Shown here piece after piece: positions 1 to 11,215 of a stretch of 64,000 bases of DNA (positions are counted from its first letter, which is position 1; every line of letters begins with the position of its first letter). Under the pieces are notes generated by a model, which searched no databases, was not told the DNA's origin, and saw only the letters and a program-made list of their open reading frames with translations. Source of the DNA: Streptomyces oceani. Lineage in GTDB: Bacteria; Actinomycetota; Actinomycetes; Streptomycetales; Streptomycetaceae. The position numbers were made by a program, and so were the translations under genes. The stretch lies in NCBI RefSeq assembly GCF_001751245.1, contig NZ_LJGU01000095.1, forward strand, positions 1-64,000, written 5' to 3'.

Positions 1-179
1 GTGTCCGCGCCCGGCGAGGCGGGGAAACCACTCGTCACTGTCTGCCGGACGAGGTCGAGGGCGCCCAGCAGGTTGGACTTCCCGGAGCCGTTCCCGCCGA
101 CCAGGATCGTGCACGGCCGCACGTCCAACTCGAAGTCCAGAAAGGACTTGTATCCGTCGATTTCGATACGGGTGATCAT
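1..179 (-). CDS. AAA/RecF-like ATPase, N-terminal fragment
   Basis: Leftward gene that starts with ATG at 179 and runs off the left edge, so only 59 codons are visible. The protein opens MITRIEIDGYKSF and has a Walker A P-loop, GGNGSGKSN, near residue 30. This is the usual N-terminus of the SMC/RecF-like AAA ATPases (AAA_21/DUF2813 type), which bind ATP and often act in DNA repair or phage defence. A Shine-Dalgarno-like AGGGGAG lies just upstream on the minus strand. The catalytic second half is outside the window, so no specific role can be assigned. Confidence 0.8.
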   Translation of the reverse strand, partial: MITRIEIDGYKSFLDFELDVRPCTILVGGNGSGKSNLLGALDLVRQTVTSGFPASPGAD

Positions 180-474
180 TTCTTCGCTCCCCTTGTGCTC
201 GGCAGACGGACGCCAGAAGCACAGTAGTCTGCCTGACGCCCTCCACGCCTCCACCGATGTGCCGGTACGCGCCCACGGCGCGCTCGGGACCGGCCGGCGC
301 CGGCCAGGGGCGGCACCCGCCGTACGCCGGTGCCGCCCGTCCGCCTGTCGTTCGCGGGACCGGCCACACGATTCGAGTCACCGGTCACTCGCGGCACCCG
401 GGTCAGCCGGGTCACCCGGGTCAGCCGGGACCGCTGGGACTGGTTGAACCGCTCGCCTCAGCCGGCCCACGGGA

Positions 475-1983
475 TCAGCCCGCCACGTCGAGCTTCTCCA
501 GGATCAGCTCGCGCACCCGGGCCGCGTCCGCCTGACCGCGGGTGGCCTTCATCACCGCCCCGACCAGCGCGCCCGCCGCCGCGACCTTGCCGCCGCGGAT
601 CTTGTCGGCGACAGCGGCATTCTCAGCGATGGCCTCGTCGACGGCCGCGGCGAGAGCGCCCTCGTCCGAGACGACCTTCAGTCCGCGCCGCTCCACGACC
701 TCGTCGGGGGTGCCCTCGCCGGCCAGCACTCCCTCGATGGCCTGACGGGCCAGCTTGTCGTTGAGGGAGCCCTCGGCCACCAAGGCGCAGACCCTGGCGA
801 CCTGCTCGCTCGTGATGGGCAGATCGGCCAGTTCGACGCCGTCCTCGTTGGCCCGGCGGGCGAGTTCGCCCATCCACCACTTGCGTGCCTGGTCGGCGGG
901 GGCTCCCGCCTCCTCGGTGGCGACGATCAGCCCGACGGCGCCGGCGTTGAGCACCGACTGCATCTCGTGCTGGGAGATGCCCCACTCCGCTCGCAGCCGG
1001 TTACGCCGCACCCGCGGCAGTTCGGGAAGGCCGGCACGCAGCTCCTCGACCCACTCCCGGGAGGGCGCGACCGGCACCAGGTCGGGCTCGGGGAAGTAGC
1101 GGTAGTCCTCCGCCTCCTCCTTGATCCGCCCGGAGGTGGTGGAGCCGTCCTCCTCGTGGAAGTGCCGGGTCTCCTGCACCACGGCGTCACCGGCGTCGAG
1201 CACCGCGGCATGCCGCTGGACCTCGAAGCGGACGGCACGCTCGACCGAGCGCAGCGAGTTGACGTTCTTGGTCTCGGAGCGGGTACCGAAGGGGCTGCCG
1301 CCGTCCGGCCGTAGGGACAGGTTCACGTCGCAGCGCAACTGCCCCATCTCCATCCGGGCGTCGGACACTCCCAGCGCCTTGATGAGTTCGCGCAGTTCGG
1401 CGACGTACGCCTTCGCCACCTCGGGCGCCCGCTCCCCCACGCCCTCGATCGGCTTGGTGACGATCTCGATCAGCGGGATGCCGGCCCGGTTGTAGTCCAA
1501 CAGGGAGTGCGAGGCGCCGTGGATACGGCCCGTCGCGCCGCCGATGTGCGTGGACTTGCCGGTGTCCTCCTCCATGTGCGCGCGCTCGATCTCGACCCGG
1601 AAGACCTCGCCGTCCTCGAGCTGGACGTCCAGGTAGCCGTCGTAGGCGATGGGTTCGTCGTACTGCGAGGTCTGGAAGTTCTTCGGCATGTCCGGATAGA
1701 AGTAGTTCTTCCGGGCGAAGCGGCACCATTCGGCGATCTGGCAGTTCAGCGCGAGCCCGATGCGCACGGCCGACTCCACACCGGCCGCGTTGACCACGGG
1801 CAGCGCGCCGGGCAGGCCGAGGCAGGTGGGACAGGTCTGGGTGTTCGCGTCGGCGCCGAGGCCGGTCGAGCAGCCGCAGAACATCTTGGTCCTGGTGCCG
1901 AGCTCGACGTGCACCTCGAGCCCCAGCACGGGGTCGTACGAGTCCAGCGCGTCCTCGTACGACACCAGTTCAGTGACGGTCAC
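475..1983 (-). CDS. gatB: Asp-tRNA(Asn)/Glu-tRNA(Gln) amidotransferase subunit B
   Basis: 502-residue GatB, the tRNA-binding and kinase-like subunit of the GatCAB amidotransferase. The complex converts Glu-tRNA(Gln) (and Asp-tRNA(Asn)) to Gln-tRNA or Asn-tRNA in the cytoplasm. The N-terminal cradle begins [15 protein letters not shown], followed by a cysteine cluster (CGCS, then CPTC near residues 36-53) that matches the zinc site of bacterial GatB. The C-terminal third is the helical YqeY-like tail. The length is normal. The start is GTG at 1983, preceded by GAGAGG. It lies downstream of gatC, gatA and a small gene in the same orientation, so it is probably the last gene of the gat operon. 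Confidence 0.97.
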   Translation of the reverse strand: MTVTELVSYEDALDSYDPVLGLEVHVELGTRTKMFCGCSTGLGADANTQTCPTCLGLPGALPVVNAAGVESAVRIGLALNCQIAEWCRFARKNYFYPDMPKNFQTSQYDEPIAYDGYLDVQLEDGEVFRVEIERAHMEEDTGKSTHIGGATGRIHGASHSLLDYNRAGIPLIEIVTKPIEGVGERAPEVAKAYVAELRELIKALGVSDARMEMGQLRCDVNLSLRPDGGSPFGTRSETKNVNSLRSVERAVRFEVQRHAAVLDAGDAVVQETRHFHEEDGSTTSGRIKEEAEDYRYFPEPDLVPVAPSREWVEELRAGLPELPRVRRNRLRAEWGISQHEMQSVLNAGAVGLIVATEEAGAPADQARKWWMGELARRANEDGVELADLPITSEQVARVCALVAEGSLNDKLARQAIEGVLAGEGTPDEVVERRGLKVVSDEGALAAAVDEAIAENAAVADKIRGGKVAAAGALVGAVMKATRGQADAARVRELILEKLDVAG

Positions 1984-2016
1984 GGAATTCTTGCCTCTCA
2001 GTCGTCCGTGCGGATC

Positions 2017-2256
2017 TCAGTCGTCCGCGAGGACGTCGTCCAACTGCCGGATGTCCCGTACGAGCAGGGCGACCGTGGTGGCGATGCTGACGGCGGACAC
2101 CGTCACGTCCAGCATCTTGAGCAGGTCGCCCTCCTTACGTGCCTGCCGGCCCCGCTTGACCGTACCGACCACGCCGAACAACGATCCGGCGATGGACACG
2201 TACAGCCCGGTCCTCGACTTCTTGAAGCCCTTGGCCTGCTCCAGCTTTCCACTCAC
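2017..2256 (-). CDS. small conserved protein between gatA and gatB
   Basis: 79-residue protein, [16 protein letters not shown]... ending in a predicted helix, QLDDVLADD. The centre is moderately hydrophobic ([15 protein letters not shown] and [14 protein letters not shown]), so weak membrane association is possible. I chose GTG at 2256 because it overlaps the gatA stop as GTGA and has GAGGAGG 10 nt upstream; a start at 2292 would overlap gatA by 40 nt. The tight coupling implies co-expression with the amidotransferase. Its function is unknown. From memory a similar small gene sits here in S. coelicolor. Confidence 0.75.
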   Translation of the reverse strand: MSGKLEQAKGFKKSRTGLYVSIAGSLFGVVGTVKRGRQARKEGDLLKMLDVTVSAVSIATTVALLVRDIRQLDDVLADD

Positions 2257-3746
2257 AGCGACGGTGCCTCCTCGATCAACGGGTGGCCCCAACGTGCCTG
2301 CAGGGCGGTCTCGACCGCCGCACCGACACGGTAGAGCCGGTCATCAGCCATGGCGGGGGCGATGATCTGCAGCCCCACCGGGAGCCCGTCCTCCGGAGCC
2401 AGTCCGCAGGGAAGCGACATGGCGGCGTTACCAGCCAGGTTGGACGGGATGGTGCACAGGTCGGCGAGATACATCGCCATCGGGTCGTCGGCACGCTCGC
2501 CGATCGGGAAGGCGGTGGTGGGTGTCGTGGGCGAGACGAGCACGTCCACCGCCTCGAAGGCCCGCTGGAAGTCACGGGTGATGAGGGTGCGTACCTTCTG
2601 CGCCGAGCCGTAGTACGCGTCGTAATAACCCGAACTCAGGGCGTAGGTGCCGAGCATCACGCGCCGCTTGACCTCGTCGCCGAAGCCGGCCTCGCGGGTG
2701 AGCGAGGTGACCTCCTCCGCCGAGCGCGTGCCGTCGTCGCCGATCCGCATGCCGTAGCGCAGGGCGTCGAACCGGGCGAGGTTCGAGGAGCACTCGCTCG
2801 GCGCGATGAGGTAGTACGCCGCGAGCGCCTTGGTGAAGGACGGACAGGAGACCTCGACGACCTCGGCGCCCAACTCCCGCAGCAGCTCCACGGACTCGTC
2901 GAACCGCTGCATGACCCCGGCCTGATAGCCCTCGCCACGGAACTCCCTGACGACGCCCACCCGCAGTCCGCGGACGTCGCCGTGCCGTGCCGCGCCGACC
3001 ACGTCCGGCACCGGCTGGTCGATGGAGGTCGAGTCCATCTCGTCGTGGCCGGCCAACACCGAGTGCAGCAGCGCGGTGTCCAGCACCGTACGCGCGCAGG
3101 GCCCGGCCTGGTCCAGGGACGAGGAGAAGGCGACCATGCCGTACCGCGAGACGGCGCCGTAGGTCGGCTTGACGCCCACCGTGCCGGTGACGGCCGCCGG
3201 CTGGCGCACCGACCCGCCGGTGTCGGTGCCGATCGCCAGCGGCGCCTCGTACGCCGCGAGAGAGGCCGAGGACCCGCCGCCGGAGCCGCCCGGGACGCGG
3301 GTGAGGTCCCACGGGTTACCGGTGGGGCCGTAGGCGCTGTTCTCCGTGGAGGAGCCCATCGCGAACTCGTCCATGTTGGTCTTGCCCAGGATGACGACGT
3401 CCGCCTCCTTGAGCCGCCGGGTCACCGTCGCGTCGTACGGCGGGACCCAGCCCTCCAGGATCTTCGAACCGACGGTCGTGGGCATGTCCCGCGTCGTGAA
3501 GATGTCCTTCAGCGCGAGTGGCACCCCCGCCAGCGGGCCGAGCCGCTCGCCCCGGGCACGGGCGGAGTCCACCGCGCGGGCGGCGGCGAGCGCGCCCTCA
3601 CGGTCGAGGTGCAGGAAGGCGTGCACCTTCTTGTCGACCGCGTCGATACGGTCCAGGTGGGCACCGGTGATCTCGGCGGCGGAGACCTCACCGGAGGCGA
3701 TCCGCTCCGCGGCCTCGGCGGCCGTCAGTCTCGTCAGGTCGCTCAT
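2253..3746 (-). CDS. gatA: Asp-tRNA(Asn)/Glu-tRNA(Gln) amidotransferase subunit A
   Basis: 497-residue GatA, the amidase-signature subunit that hydrolyses glutamine and feeds ammonia to GatB. The Ser-cisSer-Lys triad can be placed: the lysine in [12 protein letters not shown], and the two serines in the glycine-rich [14 protein letters not shown] and in [12 protein letters not shown]. Start ATG at 3746 follows the gatC stop by 5 nt. A much longer open frame continues upstream but is only the antisense-free extension over gatC and is not coding. The length is typical of bacterial GatA. Confidence 0.97.
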   Translation of the reverse strand: MSDLTRLTAAEAAERIASGEVSAAEITGAHLDRIDAVDKKVHAFLHLDREGALAAARAVDSARARGERLGPLAGVPLALKDIFTTRDMPTTVGSKILEGWVPPYDATVTRRLKEADVVILGKTNMDEFAMGSSTENSAYGPTGNPWDLTRVPGGSGGGSSASLAAYEAPLAIGTDTGGSVRQPAAVTGTVGVKPTYGAVSRYGMVAFSSSLDQAGPCARTVLDTALLHSVLAGHDEMDSTSIDQPVPDVVGAARHGDVRGLRVGVVREFRGEGYQAGVMQRFDESVELLRELGAEVVEVSCPSFTKALAAYYLIAPSECSSNLARFDALRYGMRIGDDGTRSAEEVTSLTREAGFGDEVKRRVMLGTYALSSGYYDAYYGSAQKVRTLITRDFQRAFEAVDVLVSPTTPTTAFPIGERADDPMAMYLADLCTIPSNLAGNAAMSLPCGLAPEDGLPVGLQIIAPAMADDRLYRVGAAVETALQARWGHPLIEEAPSL

Positions 3747-3751
3747 GGCGG

Positions 3752-4048
3752 TCACTCCTCCCCCAGGATCTGCGGCACCTTGAATCGCTGCTGCTCCTGG
3801 GCCGGGGCGCCGGACAGCGCCTGCTCGGGGGTCAGGCTCGGACGGACCTCGTCCGGGCGCATGACGTTGGTCAGCGGCAGCGGGTGAGAGGTCGGTGGCA
3901 CGTCCTCGTCGGCGACATCGGACACGGCGGCTACGGCGCCGATGATGTCGTCCAGCTGACCGGCGAAGTGTTCCAGCTCTTCGGCGTTCAGGTCGAGACG
4001 TGCCAGCCGGGCGAGGTGGGCGACCTCCTCGCGCGTGATGCCAGGCAT
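3752..4048 (-). CDS. gatC: Asp-tRNA(Asn)/Glu-tRNA(Gln) amidotransferase subunit C
   Basis: 98-residue GatC, the belt-like subunit that stabilises the GatA-GatB interface. It begins [20 protein letters not shown] and ends with the extended acidic/proline-rich tail [13 protein letters not shown], both standard for the family. ATG at 4048 is chosen because residues before it in the longer open frame (to 4207) look non-coding. It is the first gene of the gatC-gatA-small ORF-gatB transcription unit. Upstream (4060-4130) two imperfect copies of a TGCGGGTGGTGCTG element lie in the probable promoter region. Confidence 0.95.
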   Translation of the reverse strand: MPGITREEVAHLARLARLDLNAEELEHFAGQLDDIIGAVAAVSDVADEDVPPTSHPLPLTNVMRPDEVRPSLTPEQALSGAPAQEQQRFKVPQILGEE

Positions 4049-4240
4049 GCGGTCCTCGTGGGTGAGTGCGGGCGGTTCTGTTCGGTATTGCGGGTGGTGC
4101 TGGTACGTACTGCGGGTGGTGCTGCTCGTCCTGTCGGCGACACGGAAGCCGGTCGTGCTCCGTCCCGCCCCGGTCGCCAACGACAATCCTATGGGCCTCG
4201 CGTCCAAGGGCGCGAAACGGTTTGCCCAGCGGATCGCCCC

Positions 4241-6403
4241 TCAGGTCACCGGCTGGTCGGCGTCCTCGTCCGTCTGCGCGGGCGGCTGTCCACGGTCGGA
4301 CGAGGCGACCGCTCCGGCGGACGACTCCGGAGCAGCCGCCCGATCCGGCTGTCCCGGCGGACGACGCCGCTGCGTACGCGCCCGCAGCCAGGCGGTGGCC
4401 TCGGGCGGCGGCATCGCGGCGGCGACGAGCCAACCCTGCACCGCGTCACAACCGAGATCGCGCAGCCGCTCCCAGCTCTCGTCGTCCTCCACTCCCTCGG
4501 CCACGACCAGCAGGCCCAGGGAGTGCGCCAGGTCGACGGTGCACCGCACGATCTCCGCGTCCTCCGCGTCCACCGAAAGACGGGCCACGAACGAGCGGTC
4601 GATCTTCAGCTCGCTGACGGGCAGCCGGCGAAGATGCACCAGCGAGGAGTAGCCGGTGCCGAAGTCGTCCAGGGACATCTTCACGCCGTGCCCGGTCAGG
4701 GCCGCCAAGGTGTCCGCGGCCCGCTGCGGCTCCTCCAGCAGGACGTGCTCGGTGATCTCCAACTGAAGGGCTCCGGGCGGTACTCCGTGTCGCGCCAACC
4801 GGGCGGCGACGGCTCCGGCGAATCCCGGACTGTGCACGTCACGCGGCGAGACGTTCACCGCGACCGGCACGGTCAGTCCGTCCGACCACCACCGTCCGAC
4901 CTGGCCCAGCGCCGTCTCCAGGACGTACTCCGTCAGCTGCGGCATCAGGCCGGAGGTCTCCGCCATCGCTATGAACTCGTCCGGCGGCACTCTGCCCCGC
5001 TCGGGGTGTGTCCAGCGTACGAGCGCCTCCAACCCGGCCACGCGGCTGTCGAAGCCCACCTTGGGCTGGTAGTGCAACTCGACCTCACCGGCGTCGAGGG
5101 CACGGCGCAGATCGGCCAGCAGCCCCAGCCGGTCCGGGGTGTTGCTGTCCCGCGTCGCGTCGTACACCTCCACCCCGGTACGGTCCCGCTTGGCCTCGTA
5201 CATCGCCACGTCCGCCCGGCGCAGCAGCCCCTCGCCCTCCTGGGCGTGGTCGGGGAACACCGCGACGCCGGCGCTCGCCTCCAGCACCAGGGTCAGCCCG
5301 TCCAGGTCCAGTGGTGAACCGAGGGCGGCCACCAGCGAGCGCGCGACACGCTGCGCGCTGGTGGTGGAGCCGATGGCGGGCAGCAGCACGGCGAACTCGT
5401 CGCCACCGAGCCGTACCGCGTCCGCGCCGCGGGGCAGCACGGTCCGCAGCCGGTCGGCGATCTGCAACAGCAGCCGGTCGCCGGCCAGATGACCGAGTGT
5501 GTCGTTCACCGACCGGAACCGGTCGAAGTCGATCAGCACCAGCGCGGCGCGGTTGTCAGCGCGATCGGCCTCGTCAAGCGCCGACCAGGCCCGCTCCATC
5601 AACCAGAGACGGTTGGGCAATCCGGTCAGCGGGTCGCGCAGCTGTTCCTCCGCCCGCGCCCGGGCGATCCACAGTGTGGAGTCCAGTGCGATCAGCGGCA
5701 CCGCGAACAGCGGCAGCAGCACGGGCCGGTGTACCGCCACCACGTCGATCAGCGGGGCGATGCCGAGCAGCGCCACCGCGACCAGCGCCTGCCGTGCCAG
5801 AGCCGTGCGGGCCACACTGCTCAACGCGGTCCGCCGGGCGGCGTACGCGTACCACACCAGGCCGCGGGTCACCAGGAGGTACGCGCAGGACGCGGCGACG
5901 ATCTCGGGGAGCGCGCTCCAGCTCCAACTCGCCGGATGCCAGGGGCTCTCCACGGACGGACGGGTGCCGAAAGCGAGCACGGCGAGCGAGGCGGCGCCGA
6001 TGCCGAGGATGTCGACCGCGCCGTGCACCATCGCCTGCTTCCAGTGCGTCCGCCGGGCCACGGCCACCAGCAGCACCACGGCAAGGGACACCAGCGCGGC
6101 GGCGAGCCAGCCGTAGAGCAGCAGGATCGCGAGCGTGAGCGCCGCCCCCGATCCCGTGCCGCCCCACCATCGGCTCTGCCCCAGGGCCACCAGATGTCCG
6201 GCGATGATCCCGGTCAACAACGCGAACGACCAGCCGGTGATCCCCTCGGGGAACAACGCCCGCTGCTCCTCCACCAGTTCGTACGCGCCCACCAGCAGGG
6301 CGACCCCGGCAGCGAGGACGATCGCCGCCCTGGTCCCGGGAACTCGGGCCGAGACCAGCCGATGCAGCCATGGCATCGCCTCGGCACCGCGGGATTCCTG
6401 CAT
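4241..6403 (-). CDS. rmdB: membrane GGDEF-EAL c-di-GMP turnover protein, RmdB-like
   Basis: 720-residue bifunctional cyclic-di-GMP protein. Residues 1 to about 240 form a hydrophobic sensor with several membrane segments. The GGDEF domain starts near [10 protein letters not shown] (about 256), with an intact LGGDEFAVL near 333. The EAL domain follows with intact LEALVRW (about 459) and [10 protein letters not shown] (about 579). Both active sites therefore look competent on paper. In S. coelicolor the c-di-GMP phosphodiesterase RmdB, which affects development, sits next to ligA and gatC; I assign the symbol from that remembered synteny plus architecture. ATG at 6403 has an upstream GAGAGGG. 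The residues further upstream look non-coding. Confidence 0.88.
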   Translation of the reverse strand: MQESRGAEAMPWLHRLVSARVPGTRAAIVLAAGVALLVGAYELVEEQRALFPEGITGWSFALLTGIIAGHLVALGQSRWWGGTGSGAALTLAILLLYGWLAAALVSLAVVLLVAVARRTHWKQAMVHGAVDILGIGAASLAVLAFGTRPSVESPWHPASWSWSALPEIVAASCAYLLVTRGLVWYAYAARRTALSSVARTALARQALVAVALLGIAPLIDVVAVHRPVLLPLFAVPLIALDSTLWIARARAEEQLRDPLTGLPNRLWLMERAWSALDEADRADNRAALVLIDFDRFRSVNDTLGHLAGDRLLLQIADRLRTVLPRGADAVRLGGDEFAVLLPAIGSTTSAQRVARSLVAALGSPLDLDGLTLVLEASAGVAVFPDHAQEGEGLLRRADVAMYEAKRDRTGVEVYDATRDSNTPDRLGLLADLRRALDAGEVELHYQPKVGFDSRVAGLEALVRWTHPERGRVPPDEFIAMAETSGLMPQLTEYVLETALGQVGRWWSDGLTVPVAVNVSPRDVHSPGFAGAVAARLARHGVPPGALQLEITEHVLLEEPQRAADTLAALTGHGVKMSLDDFGTGYSSLVHLRRLPVSELKIDRSFVARLSVDAEDAEIVRCTVDLAHSLGLLVVAEGVEDDESWERLRDLGCDAVQGWLVAAAMPPPEATAWLRARTQRRRPPGQPDRAAAPESSAGAVASSDRGQPPAQTDEDADQPVT

Positions 6404-6627
6404 GCCCGTCCCTCTCACGACATCCGCACATGACGCCGCAACAGCGGCTGACATGTCAACAGTAGGCCGCGGATCGCTGTTAGGGGCACCGATCTGCCCG
6501 GGTCGGGGGAATGCGATTCGGTCACGCGGGCCTTCGGACCACGCGCCCACAGGCTGATACGGCCTCAGTTCGCGTGCTGCCGAACGGTGCCGCGGACGCC
6601 GTGGAACAACGCCGGCGACGACACGCC

Positions 6628-8820
<2,193 letters not shown>

Positions 8821-9834
8821 TCACTCAGGGTTGTCAGCGAGGGATCTCGCAGCCCGGACGCAGTGGGCGAGAGCCGCGCGGGCGTACGCAGGCGAGGCGC
8901 CCGCCAGCCCGCACGCCGGGGTGACCACGACGGACTCCGTGAGGAGCGCCGGGCTCAGCCCGATCCTGCGCCACAACGACCTGACACCCATGACGCTACC
9001 GGCCGGGTCTGACAACGCCCCCGCATCCTGACCGTCACCGGGCAGAACACCGGCGAAGAGCGCGACGCCCGCCTCCACGGCCTCCCCGATCAGCTCGTCC
9101 ACACGCTCGGTGAGCAGCCGCGCGTCAAACGAGACGCCGCTGACCCCGGCGCGGCGCAGCAGGGCGAACGGCACCTCGGAGGCGCAAGAGTGCACGACCA
9201 GCGGGCCGTCGTGCACCGCCGCCAGCTCACGCAGGGCCCCCTCCACTACCGCGCGGTCCACCGCGCCGTGCGTGCGGTATCCGCTCGCCGTCCGTACGGC
9301 TCCGCGGAGCACGGCGGCCAGCGAGGGTTCGTCGAGCTGCAGCACCGGTCGGGCGCCCGGCACCCGGCGCCGCAGCTCGGTGAGGTGTTCCCGCACCCCC
9401 TCGGCCAGCGACGTCGTCAGGTCCCGGCACGCCCCGGGGTCACCCAGCACGGCCTCCCCTCCGCGCCGCTGCAGCGCGGCGGCCAGGGTCCACGGGCCGA
9501 CCACCGAGACCTTCAGCGGGCCCGCGTATCCCTGGGTGAACTCCTCCAGCGCGTCCAGGTCCTCACCCAGCCACGCCCGAGCCCGCCGGGTGTCCCGGCC
9601 TGGGCGGTCGCTGAGTCGCCAACCGCTGGGCTCCAACTGTCCGTACATCTCGGCGAGCAGCCCGACCGTCCGGCCGATCAGGTCCGCGCCGGGCCCCCGG
9701 GCGGGGAGCTCCGGAAGATACGGGAAGGTCTCCAGCGAGCCGGTGACGGTCCTCGCGGCCTCCCGCGCGTCGTCCCCGGGCATCGAGCCCACTCCGGTGG
9801 CCTGGGCCATGCCCCAACTGTGCTTCTGTGTCAC
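8821..9834 (-). CDS. cobalamin-independent methionine synthase-like protein (MetE C-terminal family)
   Basis: 337-residue protein of the MetE C-terminal/UROD-like barrel family. It retains the likely zinc ligands of that fold: His and Cys in VVHSCASE (about 213) and Cys in TPACGLAG (about 306). The N-terminal half of true MetE is absent, so it is a short, stand-alone methyltransferase-type barrel. The substrate is unknown; transfer of a methyl group to homocysteine is possible but not shown. It ends 15 nt before ligA and is probably co-transcribed with it. The ATG at 9834 opens MTQKHSWGMAQATGVGSMPG, which is conserved-looking for the family. Confidence 0.85.
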   Translation of the reverse strand: MTQKHSWGMAQATGVGSMPGDDAREAARTVTGSLETFPYLPELPARGPGADLIGRTVGLLAEMYGQLEPSGWRLSDRPGRDTRRARAWLGEDLDALEEFTQGYAGPLKVSVVGPWTLAAALQRRGGEAVLGDPGACRDLTTSLAEGVREHLTELRRRVPGARPVLQLDEPSLAAVLRGAVRTASGYRTHGAVDRAVVEGALRELAAVHDGPLVVHSCASEVPFALLRRAGVSGVSFDARLLTERVDELIGEAVEAGVALFAGVLPGDGQDAGALSDPAGSVMGVRSLWRRIGLSPALLTESVVVTPACGLAGASPAYARAALAHCVRAARSLADNPE

Positions 9835-9878
9835 ACGGGCAAGCGTACGGGCGGTACGGCGCGTGCCGGTTCACCGGT

Positions 9879-10583
9879 TCAGCCGCCCGGCCGCACGCTC
9901 AGGTCGGTCACCTCGGCGTCCCGGGGCAGGTCCAGCGCGGCGAGCAGGGTGGTGGCCACCGACTCCGGGCTGATGAAGCGGCTGGGGTCGTACTCCCTGC
10001 CCTCCTGCCGGTGCACCTTCTCCTGCATGGGCGTGGCGGTACGGCCGGGGTAGACCGAGGTGACCCGCACGCCGTGCTGGTGCTCCTCCCCGCGCAGGGC
10101 GTCGGCCAGCGCCCGGAGGCCGTGCTTGCTGGCCGCGTACGCGCTCCACTCCGGGTTGGCCCGCAGCCCGGCTCCGGAGTTGACGAAGAGCACGTGCCCG
10201 CGCGCGGAGCGCAGCTGGGGCAACAGCAGCCGGGTCAGCTCGGCCGGGGCGACGAGATTGGCCGCCAGGGTGCTCTGCCAGAGCTTCGGGGTGAGCTCGC
10301 CGACCCGTCCGAGGTCCACGACGCCGGCGAGATGCTGCAGCGAGTCCAGCCGCTCCGGCAACTCCTGGTGGCTCAACGCCCAGGACAGCCGCTCCGGTTC
10401 GGCCAGATCACCGACCAGCGTACGGACGCCCGGGAAGCGCTCGGCGAGTTCGCGGGCCCGGGCGGCGTGCCGGGCGAGCAGCCAGACCTCGTCACCGCGC
10501 TCCAGCAGGCGGCCGGCGAGCGAGGCGCCGATCCCCGATCCGCCGCCGGTGATCAGGTGGACTGCGGGTTCGGGTTCCGTCAT
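9879..10583 (-). CDS. short-chain dehydrogenase/reductase
   Basis: 234-residue classical SDR. The cofactor motif is TGGGSGIGAS near residue 12. The catalytic serine is in FVNSGAGL, and the YxxxK pair is in YAASKHG. A PG motif (YPGRTATPM) follows the active site as usual. The substrate cannot be inferred. ATG at 10583 is chosen because the open frame upstream, which runs into the next gene, is antisense noise. Between this start and the next gene (10600-10660) there are short direct repeats of TGCTCGGTGTC. Confidence 0.88.
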   Translation of the reverse strand: MTEPEPAVHLITGGGSGIGASLAGRLLERGDEVWLLARHAARARELAERFPGVRTLVGDLAEPERLSWALSHQELPERLDSLQHLAGVVDLGRVGELTPKLWQSTLAANLVAPAELTRLLLPQLRSARGHVLFVNSGAGLRANPEWSAYAASKHGLRALADALRGEEHQHGVRVTSVYPGRTATPMQEKVHRQEGREYDPSRFISPESVATTLLAALDLPRDAEVTDLSVRPGG

Positions 10584-10663
10584 GTGCGCGTGTCCGTCTC
10601 TCAGTTGTCGCTCGGTGTTGCCGCGTATTGCTCGGTGTCTGCTCAGTGTCTGCTCGGTGTCGC

Positions 10664-11215
10664 TCACTCTTCGAGTCGGGCCATCGCCCGGTCCGCGGTC
10701 TCGGCGAAGGAGACCAGTTCGGACAGCGGCACGGGAAGGAAGCGCTCGTCCTCCATCCGCCGCAGCTGCTGCCGCAGGCCATCGTAGAAGCCGGCGGTGT
10801 TGAGCACGACAACCGGCTTGCCGTGCATCCCGTGCTTCTTGAGCTCCAGGATGTCGGTCGCCTCGTCCAGGGTGCCGGTCCCGCCGGCCATCACCACGAA
10901 GGCGTCCGCGTGCTCGAGCAGCAGGGCCTTGCGCTCGGCCAGACTGGCCGTGATGATCATCTCGTCGGCGTCTTGCCGTGCCTTCGTCCGCAGGAACTCC
11001 ACCGAGACGCCCACCAGTCGACCGCCGCCGGCCCGTACCCCGTCCGCGACCACCTTCATCAGCCCGACGTCCGAGCCGCCCCACACCAGGGCGTGACCGC
11101 GTTCGCCGAGGAGTTCGGCGAACTCGTGAGCCGCGGCCGTGTAGACCTCGTCCAGGTCCGCGGCGGAGCAGAAGACACAGATGTTCAGGGGGGAGGAACT
11201 GCCGGTGGATGACAT
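10664..11215 (-). CDS. LOG-family cytokinin-type nucleoside 5'-monophosphate phosphoribohydrolase
   Basis: 183-residue LOG-family (lysine decarboxylase-like Rossmann) protein. The opening ICVFCSAADLDEVY and the signature AGGTGTLDEATD (close to the PGGxGTxxE motif) identify it. Characterised members cleave the N-glycosidic bond of nucleoside 5'-monophosphates, including cytokinin precursors; the bacterial physiological substrate is often unclear. ATG at 11215 overlaps the start of the divergent gene at 11205. No Shine-Dalgarno sequence is visible. A TAAGCT box ends 7 nt before the ATG on the minus strand, so the mRNA may be leaderless. Confidence 0.88.
   Translation of the reverse strand: MSSTGSSSPLNICVFCSAADLDEVYTAAAHEFAELLGERGHALVWGGSDVGLMKVVADGVRAGGGRLVGVSVEFLRTKARQDADEMIITASLAERKALLLEHADAFVVMAGGTGTLDEATDILELKKHGMHGKPVVVLNTAGFYDGLRQQLRRMEDERFLPVPLSELVSFAETADRAMARLEE

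Noticed and set aside
401..432. Repeated GGGTCAGCC/GGGTCACCC units as a regulatory array
   Set aside because: Only two short imperfect copies in a GC-rich gap; too little to call.
2293..3745. Long plus-strand open frames across gatA
   Set aside because: They are shadows of gatA; high GC leaves the opposite strand open.
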